A DNA stretch of 36,129 nucleotides from Planctomycetota bacterium. GTDB taxonomy: Bacteria > Planctomycetota > Planctomycetia > Planctomycetales > Planctomycetaceae. The notes below the pieces were generated by a model. That model did not search any database and had not been told where the DNA came from. It was given only the letters and a program-made list of their open reading frames with translations. Both the position numbers and the translations under genes were made by a program. Positions 1 to 9,906 of this stretch are shown in pieces. Numbering within the stretch: position 1 is the stretch's first letter; each line of letters opens with the position of its first letter. The stretch lies in contig JAQBWV010000042.1 in NCBI GenBank assembly GCA_027624335.1, forward strand, positions 1 through 36,129, in the 5' to 3' direction.

Positions 1-108
1 CAGCTTGCCTGCCGAAACGCTACTGCCACGAATGCCTCTTTCGGCAACCAGAACGGCCGGATCCTTTACCGCCTGGACCTTTCTTTACCTGATGCCGCTG
101 ACAAGTAG
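1..108 (+). CDS. Possible C-terminal end of an upstream gene (partial)
   Basis: Frame 1 is open from the first base of the window to a TAG at 106-108, giving 35 codons that end in LYRLDLSLPDAADK. Codon choice in this frame (AAC, GGC, ATC, GAC) resembles the neighbouring genes. The other two frames are also open over part of the stretch, so the assignment is weak. No family can be recognised from so short a tail. It would lie about 95 bases upstream of the ABC transporter ATPase gene on the same strand. Confidence 0.3.
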   Translation, partial: QLACRNATATNASFGNQNGRILYRLDLSLPDAADK

Positions 109-202
109 TTGGACAGCGTCACGTTGGCGGGACACCTGGTTCGAGATATGAAAATAGATCAGACACCCTGAACACCGCACTCACAAAGTAACTCGCACAA
201 CC

Positions 203-1171
203 ATGACTCAACCAACGAAGCAAGCAGCTACAGAACCCGCCGTTGTGCTGCGAGGCGTGCAGTATTCGTTTCGCAAGTTTAAGGCGCTGGTCGACATTAA
301 TTTCGATGTCCCGGCTCAATCGCTGCACGGTTTCGTTGGTCCCAACGGAGCCGGTAAGACGACTGTGCTCAAGTTAATCTGCACGTTGCTGAAACCGCAG
401 ACCGGAAAGGTTCAGGTCTTCGGCAAAGACGTCGCGACGGACTATCTCGAAGTGCGACGGCGACTTGGTTTCATGCCGGACCATTTCAGCATGTATCGGC
501 AAATGACCGTTTACGAATACCTCGACTTTTTCGCCGCAGCCTACGGACTTTCTCTTGCGACTCGCACGAAAGTTCTGGACGAGGTTCTTGAGCTGACGGA
601 TATGGGCGGTCGGCGAGGCGATCTGATTAACGGCCTGTCCCGAGGGATGCAGCAGCGAGTTGGACTTGCCCGAGTCCTCGTCAACGACCCCGACATTCTG
701 CTGCTGGATGAGCCCGCGTCCGGACTTGATCCCCGAGCCCGTATCGAACTCATGGACGTTCTGCGAGCCCTGCGAGGCATGGGCAAAACCATCATCATCA
801 GTTCGCACATTCTCAGCGAACTCGCAGAACTCTGCGACAGCGTCACCATCATCGATCGCGGTACGATCAAATACTGTGGCGCGATGCAGAGCCTGCTCGA
901 CCACCAGACTGACTTTCCGACGTTTCGACTCACTCCAGCGGGGCCGTTGAACGGTCTGGCCGAAAAACTCGGCGCGAGTCCGGGCATTGTCAGCGTTGAG
1001 AACGTGGAAGGTTCACTGGACCTCAGCATTTCTTTCGATCCGGAAATACTCGACACGAACGGAGTACTGAAGGCGGCGATGGATCTCGGAATCACCGTGA
1101 CGGGATTCTCAAGGGCGCAGCGGCATCTCAATCAGGCGTTCATGGATCTGACCGAGAAGGGAGTTCGCTGA
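203..1171 (+). CDS. ABC transporter ATP-binding protein (ABC-2 exporter type)
   Basis: This 322-aa protein is a cytoplasmic ATPase subunit that would power the membrane partner encoded next. Walker A is GPNGAGKT at about residues 46-53, the signature is LSRGM at 145-149, Walker B is ILLLDE at 165-170, and the H-loop His is near 202. The last 100 residues form the C-terminal extension common in drug, lipid or polysaccharide ABC-2 exporters. Its stop codon overlaps the ATG of the permease gene by one base (TGATG at 1169-1173), which points to translational coupling. The exported substrate cannot be deduced. ATG is the first start in the frame. The ATPase call is certain and the direction of transport (export) is inferred from the ABC-2 type partner. 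Confidence 0.93.
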   Translation: MTQPTKQAATEPAVVLRGVQYSFRKFKALVDINFDVPAQSLHGFVGPNGAGKTTVLKLICTLLKPQTGKVQVFGKDVATDYLEVRRRLGFMPDHFSMYRQMTVYEYLDFFAAAYGLSLATRTKVLDEVLELTDMGGRRGDLINGLSRGMQQRVGLARVLVNDPDILLLDEPASGLDPRARIELMDVLRALRGMGKTIIISSHILSELAELCDSVTIIDRGTIKYCGAMQSLLDHQTDFPTFRLTPAGPLNGLAEKLGASPGIVSVENVEGSLDLSISFDPEILDTNGVLKAAMDLGITVTGFSRAQRHLNQAFMDLTEKGVR

Positions 1172-2703
1172 TGCTTGGTCGCGGCACCTTTGCACTGGTC
1201 GAAAGGTCGATGCGAGTCGACACGCGACTGGCACGAACTCATCTGATCCGGCTGGGCTTTGCGTTGCTGATGCTGCTGTTTCTTGTGCAGGTTCAGGTCG
1301 CCTTCGAAAAGTACAGCGCGCCCGGTCGAGACGTGTTTCGCAGCATCTGCTGGGTCAACTTCTTTCTACTGAATCTCGCAGGTATCAGTTTCTTCTCGAC
1401 CGTCATAACGGAAGAGAAAGAAGAAATGACGCTCGGACTGCTCCGCATGGCAGGGATCAGTCCGGTCGGAATTCTGATGGGCAAGGTAACTCCCCGTTTG
1501 CTGGGAGTCATTCTGCTGCTTTCGGTGCAGCTTCCGTTTACGTTCCTGGCGATCACACTGGGTGGAGTGGCCGTCAACCAGATTCTGGCGGCCTATGTCG
1601 CATTGCTGTCTTTCGCCGTGCTGCTGGCCGGGCTCGGAGCGTTTCTGTCGACCGTGTGTGCCCGATCGGATCTCGCAGCTTCGCTGGCTGCTGCGACGTT
1701 GGCCACGATCTACGTGTTTCCATTTCTGCTTCGCGACGCCGCAAAGCAGCTTCTCAAAGGAAATCGAATCAGTTCGGTTGTTCGAGAATCAATCGATGAG
1801 TTCGCTGGATCGGTCGAAAGCACGACACCGCTGGATTCGCTCAATGTCATCCTGACAACAAATTACGCCGGCAATCCGTTGAGCTTTCAGGTCGTGTTGA
1901 ACCTGAGTTGCGGTGTCGTCCTGTTTGGTGCCGCGTGGATACTTTTTGACGTGTGCACCCGCAACGAAGCTCAAAGTACTCCGGCGCGAGGGATGATGGC
2001 GTTATTTTCCAAACGCGTCGCCTCGCAAAGCCGAGTCTGGCGCCACGCTCTTGTCTGGAAGGATTTCAATTTCCTGACGGGCGGTGTCACCGCTGTCCTG
2101 ATCAAGCTACTGGCGTATTCCATTCTGATGGGTGGAATGAGTGTGATGATTGCTCGACGGGTGCAAACCGAAGTCATGGACAACGTCGGCTCAACGCTGA
2201 TGGCTTCGATGCTGACCGCGCTGATTGTCGAGATTCCCATTTATCTGTCGCGAGTCTTTCGCGAAGAACTCCGCTGGCAAACCTGGTCAGGACTTGTGCT
2301 CCTCCCGAAATCGATCACGCGAGTCGCGCTGGGAAAACTGGCGGGAGTGGCACCGGCCTTTCTGCCGGCTATCCTGGTGTTTATTGTCGGAGCGTTCATT
2401 GCGCCCCGCTTCTTCGAACATTATCTCCTGAAGCGAGTACTGATCGGCTACAACGGCTGGTACTGGATCGTGCAATACCTGTTCGCCGTTCACGTCATCG
2501 TGCTGCTGTCGCTGATCGTCAAGTGGGGAGCGGTGCCGTTCGGGATTTCAATCGTGGTTGTGCCCAACGTTATTTTCCTGGCAACTGCCGGTCGAAGTGC
2601 GTCGACAGAGACGCTGATCGTAATCGCGCTGGTGACTCTTGTGATGACCATCACCAGTCAATGGCTGATCGTTCGACAGTTGCGGTCTTTGGCGGCGGTA
2701 TGA
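1171..2703 (+). CDS. ABC-2 type transporter permease
   Basis: This 510-aa integral membrane protein has about twelve hydrophobic segments, the first at roughly residues 27-44 and 60-80. Between the second and third lies ITEEKEEMTLGLLRMAGIS, the cytoplasmic coupling-helix motif usual in ABC-2 permeases that follow their ATPase (a TEEKE..TL..L pattern). The length suggests two six-helix halves in one chain, so a single gene could supply the whole membrane pore. It overlaps the ATPase gene by one base. No periplasmic binding protein or fusion protein is visible nearby, which also favours export over import. Substrate unknown. Confidence 0.88.
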   Translation: MLGRGTFALVERSMRVDTRLARTHLIRLGFALLMLLFLVQVQVAFEKYSAPGRDVFRSICWVNFFLLNLAGISFFSTVITEEKEEMTLGLLRMAGISPVGILMGKVTPRLLGVILLLSVQLPFTFLAITLGGVAVNQILAAYVALLSFAVLLAGLGAFLSTVCARSDLAASLAAATLATIYVFPFLLRDAAKQLLKGNRISSVVRESIDEFAGSVESTTPLDSLNVILTTNYAGNPLSFQVVLNLSCGVVLFGAAWILFDVCTRNEAQSTPARGMMALFSKRVASQSRVWRHALVWKDFNFLTGGVTAVLIKLLAYSILMGGMSVMIARRVQTEVMDNVGSTLMASMLTALIVEIPIYLSRVFREELRWQTWSGLVLLPKSITRVALGKLAGVAPAFLPAILVFIVGAFIAPRFFEHYLLKRVLIGYNGWYWIVQYLFAVHVIVLLSLIVKWGAVPFGISIVVVPNVIFLATAGRSASTETLIVIALVTLVMTITSQWLIVRQLRSLAAV

Positions 2704-2854
2704 ATGTTTGCCGCGACGACGAAGTAAGCGGTCGGAGGGCCCGTCTTCGCGATTCCCGCCACTCCACTTTCGCACATAGTTACTGGCGGTCCGGAATTGT
2801 CGGTCTATCATCCCGTCTCTGACCCGGATTGACGGTTTCGTATTGGATAGTTTG

Positions 2855-4225
2855 ATGAGCGACTTACTTTCGATTCAGACAATTGACTGCCGCCAGGATG
2901 ATGCTCGCGAAGTTCTCGACCGACTCCGCGTCAAGCTGAGTCCGCGCGGAAATATGGTTTCCGAGGCTGGTCGCCTGCGTACGATTGAGCTGTTCGGCGA
3001 ACCGCTTTCCCCTCAGCAGGTGGTCGAGAGAATCTGCGAGGATGTCCGAACCGGCGGACTGGACACCGTTCTGGACTACACAGAAAAGCTGGACGGTAAA
3101 AATCTCACAGCGGAAACACTGCGAGTCTCGCCCGCAGAATTCGAAGCCGCTCACGCCGCCGCCGATCCGGAATATCTCGCCACGATCCGCCGAATCCGCG
3201 CTAACGTCACCGAGTTTCAACAGGCAGTCCTTACGGAAGATGTCTCGCTCGTTCGAGAGAACGGTGACGCCAGAATCGAGCTTCGACAACGCTACCTGCC
3301 GTTGCAACGTGTCGGGATCTGCGTGCCTGGTGGAGCCGCCGCGTACCCATCGACGCTGTTGATGACCGCCGTTCCGGCTCAAACGGCGGGTGTTAAGGAG
3401 CTTGTTGTGGTTGTGCCGCCGACCGAATTCGGCGGTTACAACACAGACATTCTTGCGGCGTGTCACGAACTGGGTATCACCGAAGTCTATCGCATGGGCG
3501 GAGCGCAGGCCGTGGCTGCCATTGCGTACGGAGTTCCGGGTATCCGCCGTGTCGACAAGATCGTCGGTCCTGGCAACCTGTTTGTCGCCCTGGCCAAGCG
3601 ACATGTTTTCGGCGACGTCGACATCGACAGCATCGCCGGACCAAGTGAAGTCATCGTTCTTGCCGATGAAACCGCCCGCCCGGACTTTGTTGCCAGCGAC
3701 TTGATCTCGCAGGCTGAACACAGCCCCGGTTCCGGAGTTCTGATCACCTGGCACGAGCCGCTGATCGAAGCAGTCCGACAGGAACTGACCCGGCAACTGA
3801 GCCTGTTGCCGCGCGGCGATCTGGCGCGAATGAGCCTGCTGGACTACGGTGCGTTGATCCTGGCGAAAGATGTAGCGGAAGCCGCTGAGTTGACCGACCT
3901 GATGGCGCCCGAGCATCTGCACATCTCAACCGCCGAACCGGATCGCATGCTCGAACACGTACAGAACGCAGGAGCGATTTTTCTGGGACATCACACGCCA
4001 GTCGCCGTCGGAGATTACGTCGCCGGGCCGTCTCACGTCCTTCCAACAGGTGGCACAGCGCGATTTGCCAACGGCTTGTGCGCGAACGACTTTCTGAAAC
4101 GCTCATCCGTGATCTGGTACAACGAAGCAGCACTCGCCGCCGGAGCCGATGACCTGCGACTGATGGCCGCGAAAGAAGGTTTGACCGCCCACAGCGGAAG
4201 CGTCGATATCCGCCTGCAGAAGTGA
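2855..4225 (+). CDS. hisD: Histidinol dehydrogenase
   Basis: HisD carries out the last two steps of histidine synthesis, oxidising L-histidinol to L-histidine with two NAD+ in the cytoplasm. The 456-aa protein is close to the usual family length (about 430-440) and holds the expected residues: the Zn ligands Q286 and H289 in SQAEHSP, D387 in VGDYVAGPSH and H446 in LTAHSGSVD, and the catalytic E353-H354 pair in MAPEHLH. The GPSHVLPTGG.ARF block is intact. I start at the ATG at 2855; an in-frame TTG at 2843 would add only four residues. The gene stands alone, with no other his genes in the window, so the pathway is dispersed as in many planctomycetes. It is followed by a large palindrome. Confidence 0.97.
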   Translation: MSDLLSIQTIDCRQDDAREVLDRLRVKLSPRGNMVSEAGRLRTIELFGEPLSPQQVVERICEDVRTGGLDTVLDYTEKLDGKNLTAETLRVSPAEFEAAHAAADPEYLATIRRIRANVTEFQQAVLTEDVSLVRENGDARIELRQRYLPLQRVGICVPGGAAAYPSTLLMTAVPAQTAGVKELVVVVPPTEFGGYNTDILAACHELGITEVYRMGGAQAVAAIAYGVPGIRRVDKIVGPGNLFVALAKRHVFGDVDIDSIAGPSEVIVLADETARPDFVASDLISQAEHSPGSGVLITWHEPLIEAVRQELTRQLSLLPRGDLARMSLLDYGALILAKDVAEAAELTDLMAPEHLHISTAEPDRMLEHVQNAGAIFLGHHTPVAVGDYVAGPSHVLPTGGTARFANGLCANDFLKRSSVIWYNEAALAAGADDLRLMAAKEGLTAHSGSVDIRLQK

Positions 4226-4268
4226 ACTCTGCCTCGCGCGGTGACAGTGAGACGTCGCGGCAGCATCA

Positions 4269-4336
4269 GTAGGGCCGGTTCCTACCGGCCGCACGGCAAA
4301 TCACACACGCGGCCGGCCGGTAGGAACCGGCCCTAC
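4269..4336. repeat. REP/BIME-like perfect inverted repeat
   Basis: Two 23-base arms (4269-4291 and 4314-4336) are exact reverse complements around a 22-base loop. Each arm is itself a hairpin: GGCCGGT (4273-4279), loop TCCT, ACCGGCC (4284-4290). This head-to-head pair of small hairpins is the layout of a bacterial interspersed mosaic element. It lies between the convergent hisD and RidA genes, so its RNA could also end transcription from both sides, but neither side has a T-run. A degraded single-arm relative lies at 12134-12167. Confidence 0.8.
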
Positions 4337-4400
4337 GGAAGCGGCCGCGTGCTTTGAGCATAAAGCTCCGCAGCCAGTGGCATGCATTTACTGCTGAGCG

Positions 4401-4844
4401 TTACGCCTCTTTGATCTCAAAGATGGCTTCGACTTCGACACCCGGACCGGTTGGCAGCGATGCGAACCCCAGCGCGCTGCGAGCGTGGAAGCCGTCACCG
4501 TCTTTTCCGAAGATCTCGTGATACAGATCCGAGCATCCATTGATCACCAGGTGCTGGTCGGTGAAATCCTGTGTCGAGTTCACACAACCCAACACTTTGA
4601 TCACTCGCAGACCGTCGAGCGTTCCATGAGTGTGATGTACCGACTGCAGAATCTTGATGGCGCATTCACGGGCGGCAGCGTAGCCTTCTTCAACGGACAG
4701 GTCTGCACCCAGCTTCCCTTTAATGTTGCTGACATGACCAGATGTCATCAACAGATTTCCGGTGCGGATGCAGAGGTTGAGATACAGCTTCGGGATCTCA
4801 GGAAAATCGATTCCAAGTTCGCTGGCTTTTTCTTCAGGACTCAT
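4401..4844 (-). CDS. RidA family (YjgF/YER057c/UK114) protein
   Basis: Members of this family form trimers that deaminate reactive enamine/imine intermediates such as 2-aminoacrylate, although many relatives have other or unknown roles. The 147-aa protein contains the family landmarks LYLNLCIRTGNLLMTSGHVS near the N terminus, VKVLGCVNSTQDF in the middle and RSALGFASLPTGPGVEVEAI at the end. It belongs to the longer 150-aa branch rather than the classic 128-aa RidA, and the canonical catalytic Arg of RidA is not obvious, so deaminase activity is not assured. I choose the ATG at 4844 because GGAG lies six bases upstream; the ATG at 4856 has no clear ribosome site. It follows the PL10-like gene on the same strand with a gap of about 90 bases. 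Confidence 0.85.
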   Translation of the reverse strand: MSPEEKASELGIDFPEIPKLYLNLCIRTGNLLMTSGHVSNIKGKLGADLSVEEGYAAARECAIKILQSVHHTHGTLDGLRVIKVLGCVNSTQDFTDQHLVINGCSDLYHEIFGKDGDGFHARSALGFASLPTGPGVEVEAIFEIKEA

Positions 4845-4937
4845 GCGGTGCTCCATTTCAGGTTGGTCATATGGTGAAAGAATTACTTCTGCTGCATGGT
4901 AAACAGCATGGTTTCTGATTTGTGGCCAACGACTGGC

Positions 4938-6419
4938 CTACATGGCCTGACGGTTCATGCTGCCGACAAAACGACTCAACGTCCGTACGTTTCGCGTGAA
5001 CGTTTTCGTGGTGATGATCGACCGGCTGCGATCGTCGTTGCCCTTCGCCGAGAGCTGGCCATCTTCGAGCCATGCTCCTCGCGAATCCATTGCTGCAATC
5101 AGCTTTGCGGTATCGCGAGCGAGACTGCTGTTCGGTTTCGGAGGTGATCTCAAAGTTGTCCAGATGGAACCTTCACCAGGTGGAGATTTGCGACTGGTTC
5201 GGTAGTCCTCTCGCAGACGTGCGACGTTCGAGCTGACTTTGAATCCGTAATGCGTGGGCATATCGGAATCGTCGTACGTCAGCACGTAATCTTTTGTGAA
5301 ATACAACGGGCGGTTCGTCTTCAGTTCGTAAAACCGAGCGAGCTGGCCGTTGGGCAGTTGCGAGCGTTCCAGGTAATCCAAAGCTTTGGGGATGGGGGCC
5401 AGATATCTATCGTCGTGTGTGTGCTGGTAGAGCGTGAGCAGAATCCGAATGACGCCCTGAGATTCGCCGCCTGTCACCGCTGTCGGTTCGAAGCGTCGAG
5501 CCCAGACGGGGTGCATCTCCACGTTGTATTGTTGAGCCCACGCCGGCTGAGGCTCGGGCATCTGCGCCAGCAGAATAAAGTCTCCAGCCTTGCGGGCTGC
5601 CGCGCCGTATCGCGGCTCGTTGTAGATCTGTTCCGCCAGAAACATCGTGTCGATCAGGTCGGCCAGTGTGTCATCGTTGAACGTGTAAAAGCTGCGGTAG
5701 TCGACGTTCGGATGTTCTTTTGGCCAGGACTGTGGATACGACGCTTTTTTTAAGGGGAATTCTTTCGGATTCGGAAACTCACTGAATCGCTGTGCCCACG
5801 CGCCGTTCGGATATTGCGCTTTCAGCAGGGCGGACAGCGCGTACTCGACGGTCGAATGAATCCTGCGGTCTTTCTGCTCCAGCACAGAATCCACCTTCAT
5901 GAGAAACCGCAGCGCCGCCTGAGTTGTGTCATCGTCGAGCGTCGTGACGTTCTTTGCTTTCGGATTTGCAGCCCTGCCGGAAGCTTGCATGTCAACGCGA
6001 TAATCCCAGGCGTCCCTCTTTTTGGGGTCGAATTCGATCCGGTAGTCCCAGCCGCCCGACGCGAGCTGTCCCATGGCCAGTGCGTGCGCCGCATATCGAG
6101 CCGCATCGAGCAGATGTTTCTCGCCACAGACCAGATAAGCTTCCAGCAATGCTTCCCCGACGTAGGGAGTCCCTGGCGGTTGCACCCAGACCTGCATTGC
6201 TGAGGCCTGTTGCTCGCCTTCGCGTTCAGACAAGTCTCCAGCATACTGCCACAAGTATCCTCCATTCCCTGAGACCTTGTCGCGAAAGAAGCGGACGGCT
6301 TTCTGTAGTGCGGCCTTTCCCTGCTGGGCCGTCAGATTCTCATCGCACCGACCGTCGCGTACGCCTGAAAGACAAAGCAGCATCGCGAACAGTGTTGTCG
6401 TGAAAATTCTTCCAGACAT
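4938..6419 (-). CDS. Secreted pectate lyase-like protein (PL10 / Pec_lyase fold)
   Basis: A 493-aa exported protein with a signal peptide (MSGRIFTTTLFAMLLCLSG) followed by a helical toroid resembling the PelA/PL10 pectate lyase family. Landmarks are YTFNDDT at about residues 245-251, PAWAQQYN at 292-299, a GGESQGV stretch near 317-323 and RFYELKTNRPLYF at 362-374. In typical PL10 proteins the last block continues into a conserved RDG; here it reads TKDY, so the catalytic centre may be changed. The start at 6419 is preferred over upstream starts at 6431 and 6488 because TGAGGT lies just upstream and the signal peptide then begins at residue 1. It may act on uronic-acid polysaccharides outside the cytoplasm, but substrate and activity are inference. 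Confidence 0.75.
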   Translation of the reverse strand: MSGRIFTTTLFAMLLCLSGVRDGRCDENLTAQQGKAALQKAVRFFRDKVSGNGGYLWQYAGDLSEREGEQQASAMQVWVQPPGTPYVGEALLEAYLVCGEKHLLDAARYAAHALAMGQLASGGWDYRIEFDPKKRDAWDYRVDMQASGRAANPKAKNVTTLDDDTTQAALRFLMKVDSVLEQKDRRIHSTVEYALSALLKAQYPNGAWAQRFSEFPNPKEFPLKKASYPQSWPKEHPNVDYRSFYTFNDDTLADLIDTMFLAEQIYNEPRYGAAARKAGDFILLAQMPEPQPAWAQQYNVEMHPVWARRFEPTAVTGGESQGVIRILLTLYQHTHDDRYLAPIPKALDYLERSQLPNGQLARFYELKTNRPLYFTKDYVLTYDDSDMPTHYGFKVSSNVARLREDYRTSRKSPPGEGSIWTTLRSPPKPNSSLARDTAKLIAAMDSRGAWLEDGQLSAKGNDDRSRSIITTKTFTRNVRTLSRFVGSMNRQAM

Positions 6420-6599
6420 GTATGACCTCATTGATTCTGGATGTTCGGCTGAGAGACCACATCTTAAGGCCGACGGGGAAATTCGCATCCCACAGCGACA
6501 AAGCGATCTGCTCTTATCGGGCTTTCGCCGCTATAACGCCTCTTCCGCTCAGGTACTACTGATACACGTCAATTCGGACCATTGTTCGATCGCCACTCC

Positions 6600-7430
6600 A
6601 TGCTTCCACTTCGAGACAACATCCCGTCCCGCACGACGCCGGTTGTCAATTACCTGATGATTGCGATCTGTTCGCTCGTTTTCTTTGAGCAGGTAAATCG
6701 GGAGCCCGGTGAGCCGTCGCTCGTTGAGCAGTACGGCATGATTCCGGCTCGGGTCAGCGACTCGGGTGCGACCGTTAAGATTGTTGAGTCTCGCCACGTC
6801 GAGACTCCGTTTGGAATTCAGACCACTGAGTTGGAGCGACCTCTGGCTCCGTCAGCCGTGCCGCCCTGGACGACGCTGCTGACGTGCGTGTTTCTGCACG
6901 GCGGCTGGATGCACTTTTTTGGAAACATGTGGTTCCTGTGGATCTTCGGTGACAATGTCGAAGATCGGTACGGTCACCTGGGGTACCTGATTTTCTATTT
7001 GTTCTGCGGAGTCGCAGCCAGTGCCACTCACTTCGCAGCCAGTCCGACGTCGATCGTCCCGACGATCGGCGCCAGCGGAGCGATCGCCGGAGTCATGGGT
7101 GCGTACATGCTGCTGTATCCTCGCGCCCGAGTCCTGACGCTGGTTCCGCTGGTTGTGTTTCTTCACGTGATCAGCGTTCCGGCTCCGCTGTTTCTGGGAA
7201 TCTGGTTCCTGCTGCAATTTTATCAGGGAGCGGTTGCCAGCGCTTCCGCTGGAGCAGCCGGAGTCGCCTGGTGGGCACACATCGGCGGCTTTGTGGCAGG
7301 CCTGGTGCTGACCTGGTTGCTGGGGAGCAAGCGAAAACTCAGGCCGCCCGTTGAACGAATTCGCCCCGGCTCGGACCGCATGGTGTATTCACGGGTCTCT
7401 CCCTGGAGCCGCGCACGCAGGCTTAATTGA
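6600..7430 (+). CDS. Rhomboid family intramembrane serine protease
   Basis: Rhomboids cut membrane proteins within the bilayer using a Ser-His dyad. The 276-aa protein has the full set: HGGWMHFFGNMWFLWIFG (helix 2, with the H..GN pattern), nucleophile S159 in GASGAIAG, and H227 in WWAHIGGFVAG. There are about six membrane helices, and a hydrophilic loop (residues 35-90) after the first helix lengthens the protein compared with GlpG. This long loop between helices 1 and 2 is common in planctomycete and actinobacterial rhomboids. I take the ATG at 6600; a TTG at 6582 would add six polar residues. The gene is divergent from the PL10-like gene. The natural substrate is unknown. Confidence 0.93.
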   Translation: MLPLRDNIPSRTTPVVNYLMIAICSLVFFEQVNREPGEPSLVEQYGMIPARVSDSGATVKIVESRHVETPFGIQTTELERPLAPSAVPPWTTLLTCVFLHGGWMHFFGNMWFLWIFGDNVEDRYGHLGYLIFYLFCGVAASATHFAASPTSIVPTIGASGAIAGVMGAYMLLYPRARVLTLVPLVVFLHVISVPAPLFLGIWFLLQFYQGAVASASAGAAGVAWWAHIGGFVAGLVLTWLLGSKRKLRPPVERIRPGSDRMVYSRVSPWSRARRLN

Positions 7431-7432
7431 TC

Positions 7433-7451
7433 TTTGCAGCACACCTGCAAA
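7433..7451. terminator. Hairpin just after the rhomboid stop codon
   Basis: TTTGCAG (7433-7439) and CTGCAAA (7445-7451) form a perfect 7-bp stem with a 5-base loop, beginning two bases after the stop. No T-run follows, so it may be a weak or Rho-assisted terminator or an mRNA-end stabiliser. Confidence 0.35.
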
Positions 7452-7572
7452 CCCGCCGCCGTGCGTGGCAGTAGTCGCTCTGCCCGAACTAGAATTTCGT
7501 AACCCGTTGTTCAGGGGCGACGACACTGCAGATTCACCTCACAGACGAAACTTCCAATAGGATGACTTCCCG

Positions 7573-8529
<957 letters not shown>

Positions 8530-8676
8530 CCAGTCAGACGGCCACACAGTGGACGAAACGCGGAATACACGGGCTGCCCCAATCGGAATAATCGGAAAAG
8601 TCGACCCAGATTCCGGATTTGCCGCAATTGGAAGAGTCGCAGCGACCGATAAGGTCGATTGTCTCTCCTTCCAGAA

Positions 8677-9906
8677 ATGTGCGAGCCCATGCTCCGTCGT
8701 CTGCCTGATCTCTTTCGAACTTTCACTTTTGTGTCAGCCGTTGCGCCAATGCTTCTGCTGATGGAGACGTTTGCTAACGCGCAGGGAATGTACACCGGCT
8801 ATCCTGACGGACCTGTGATGCGTGGTTTGACCACCGCTCAACCACTACCGGTCACGACTCCAGGATTCGGCGGACCGACTCAGCCTGGCAGGATGGTTCA
8901 CCCGTCGGCGTCACCGTACCTGTTTCAGTCGAGCACTTCGGGCGACGTCATCCACACGGGAGCCGTTACGACAGCGTCATTCCCTCAGGAAGGGGTCGTG
9001 GACGTGGCGCCTGAGTCCGTTCGGAATCTTGGGATCTCGCAATCGCCGCCATTTTCACCCCTTGGCAACTACAGCAGCGGCTGCTCGACCGGAGCCTGTG
9101 GCAGCCTTGGCGATCTGATGCCGTTTCAATGGATTCACGCGGTCGGCGGGCAGGAGTACGGCGTCAGCCAGAATTGGTATTCGCAGTTCGGCATCTTTGC
9201 TCCGATGGTGATTCTACCCGACGAATCCGGGCTAACATTTCTGCAGGCGAATGGGACCGTCTCCAACGGCGACGTGTACGGAGCGAATGTCGGGGTTGTG
9301 ACCAGGTATCAGGATCCGAATTCGTACTGGTTCTTCGGTTCCGGGTTCTGGTACGACTATGAAACCCAACCGATTCAGGACGTTCATCAGCTTGGCGTCA
9401 GCCTGGAAGCTCTTTCCCGATCGATCGAAGTTCGTGCCAACGGTTATTACCCCCTGGGAACGACGTCGCGTTTCGAGTCGACCACGCCACAACTCTCGGG
9501 TTTGAATGTTCGGACAGGCTACGACAACCTCGCTCTGGCTGGAGCTGACATCGAAGGCGGAATTCGTCCGTTTGAACTGCCCGAACTGTGGTTCTTCTTC
9601 GGGTACTACTTCTACAAGGATACTGGAAATCACCTGACGGCGGACCCACTTGAAGGTCTGCGAGGCCGGATAGAACTGCGGCCGAATCGAAACCTCACGT
9701 TGGGCGTGACAGTGTCGCAGGATGATGTGTATGACACGCAGGTCTTTGCCAGCGCGACGCTTGCCTTCCGCAGCCTCTCCGACTTCTGGACACCGCCCGG
9801 TTCCTGTGAGGCCGATCCGCAATTCACTCAGCTGGTTACTCGCAAATCCCGGATCATGACGGTCCGACAGAATCACCTCGCCACCAGCGCGACAACCGGC
9901 AATTAA
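8677..9906 (+). CDS. Inverse-autotransporter (intimin-like) beta-barrel, N-terminal part of a split gene
   Basis: About 409 residues: a signal peptide (MLRRLPDLFRTFTFVSAVAP... to NAQG), a linker rich in T, S, P and G, then an outer-membrane barrel. The stretches FWYDYETQPIQDVHQLGVSL and IEVRANGYYPLG, and later GGIRPFELPELWFFFGYYFY and LEGLRGRIELRPNRNLTLG, match the intimin/inverse-autotransporter barrel pattern (FYDYD..HQLG..E, ANGYYPL, a GGIRPF-like strand and a final D..Y run). In this class the barrel comes first and the passenger follows. Here the frame stops at 9904-9906, right where the passenger should begin, and the next frame continues with a beta-helix. The protein as encoded would be a barrel without passenger. 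Start could be 8677 or 8689; neither has a clear ribosome site. Confidence 0.75.
   Translation: MCEPMLRRLPDLFRTFTFVSAVAPMLLLMETFANAQGMYTGYPDGPVMRGLTTAQPLPVTTPGFGGPTQPGRMVHPSASPYLFQSSTSGDVIHTGAVTTASFPQEGVVDVAPESVRNLGISQSPPFSPLGNYSSGCSTGACGSLGDLMPFQWIHAVGGQEYGVSQNWYSQFGIFAPMVILPDESGLTFLQANGTVSNGDVYGANVGVVTRYQDPNSYWFFGSGFWYDYETQPIQDVHQLGVSLEALSRSIEVRANGYYPLGTTSRFESTTPQLSGLNVRTGYDNLALAGADIEGGIRPFELPELWFFFGYYFYKDTGNHLTADPLEGLRGRIELRPNRNLTLGVTVSQDDVYDTQVFASATLAFRSLSDFWTPPGSCEADPQFTQLVTRKSRIMTVRQNHLATSATTGN

Noticed and set aside
1953..2822. 289-codon plus-strand frame overlapping the ABC permease
   Set aside because: It lies inside a clear membrane-protein gene in another frame and its product is Arg/Asp-rich without domain features.
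2864..3922. 352-codon minus-strand frame opposite hisD
   Set aside because: hisD is unmistakable on the other strand, with all catalytic residues; the antisense product has no motif.
4857..4937. Terminator between the PL10-like and RidA genes
   Set aside because: No stable hairpin with a T-run could be found in the short gap.
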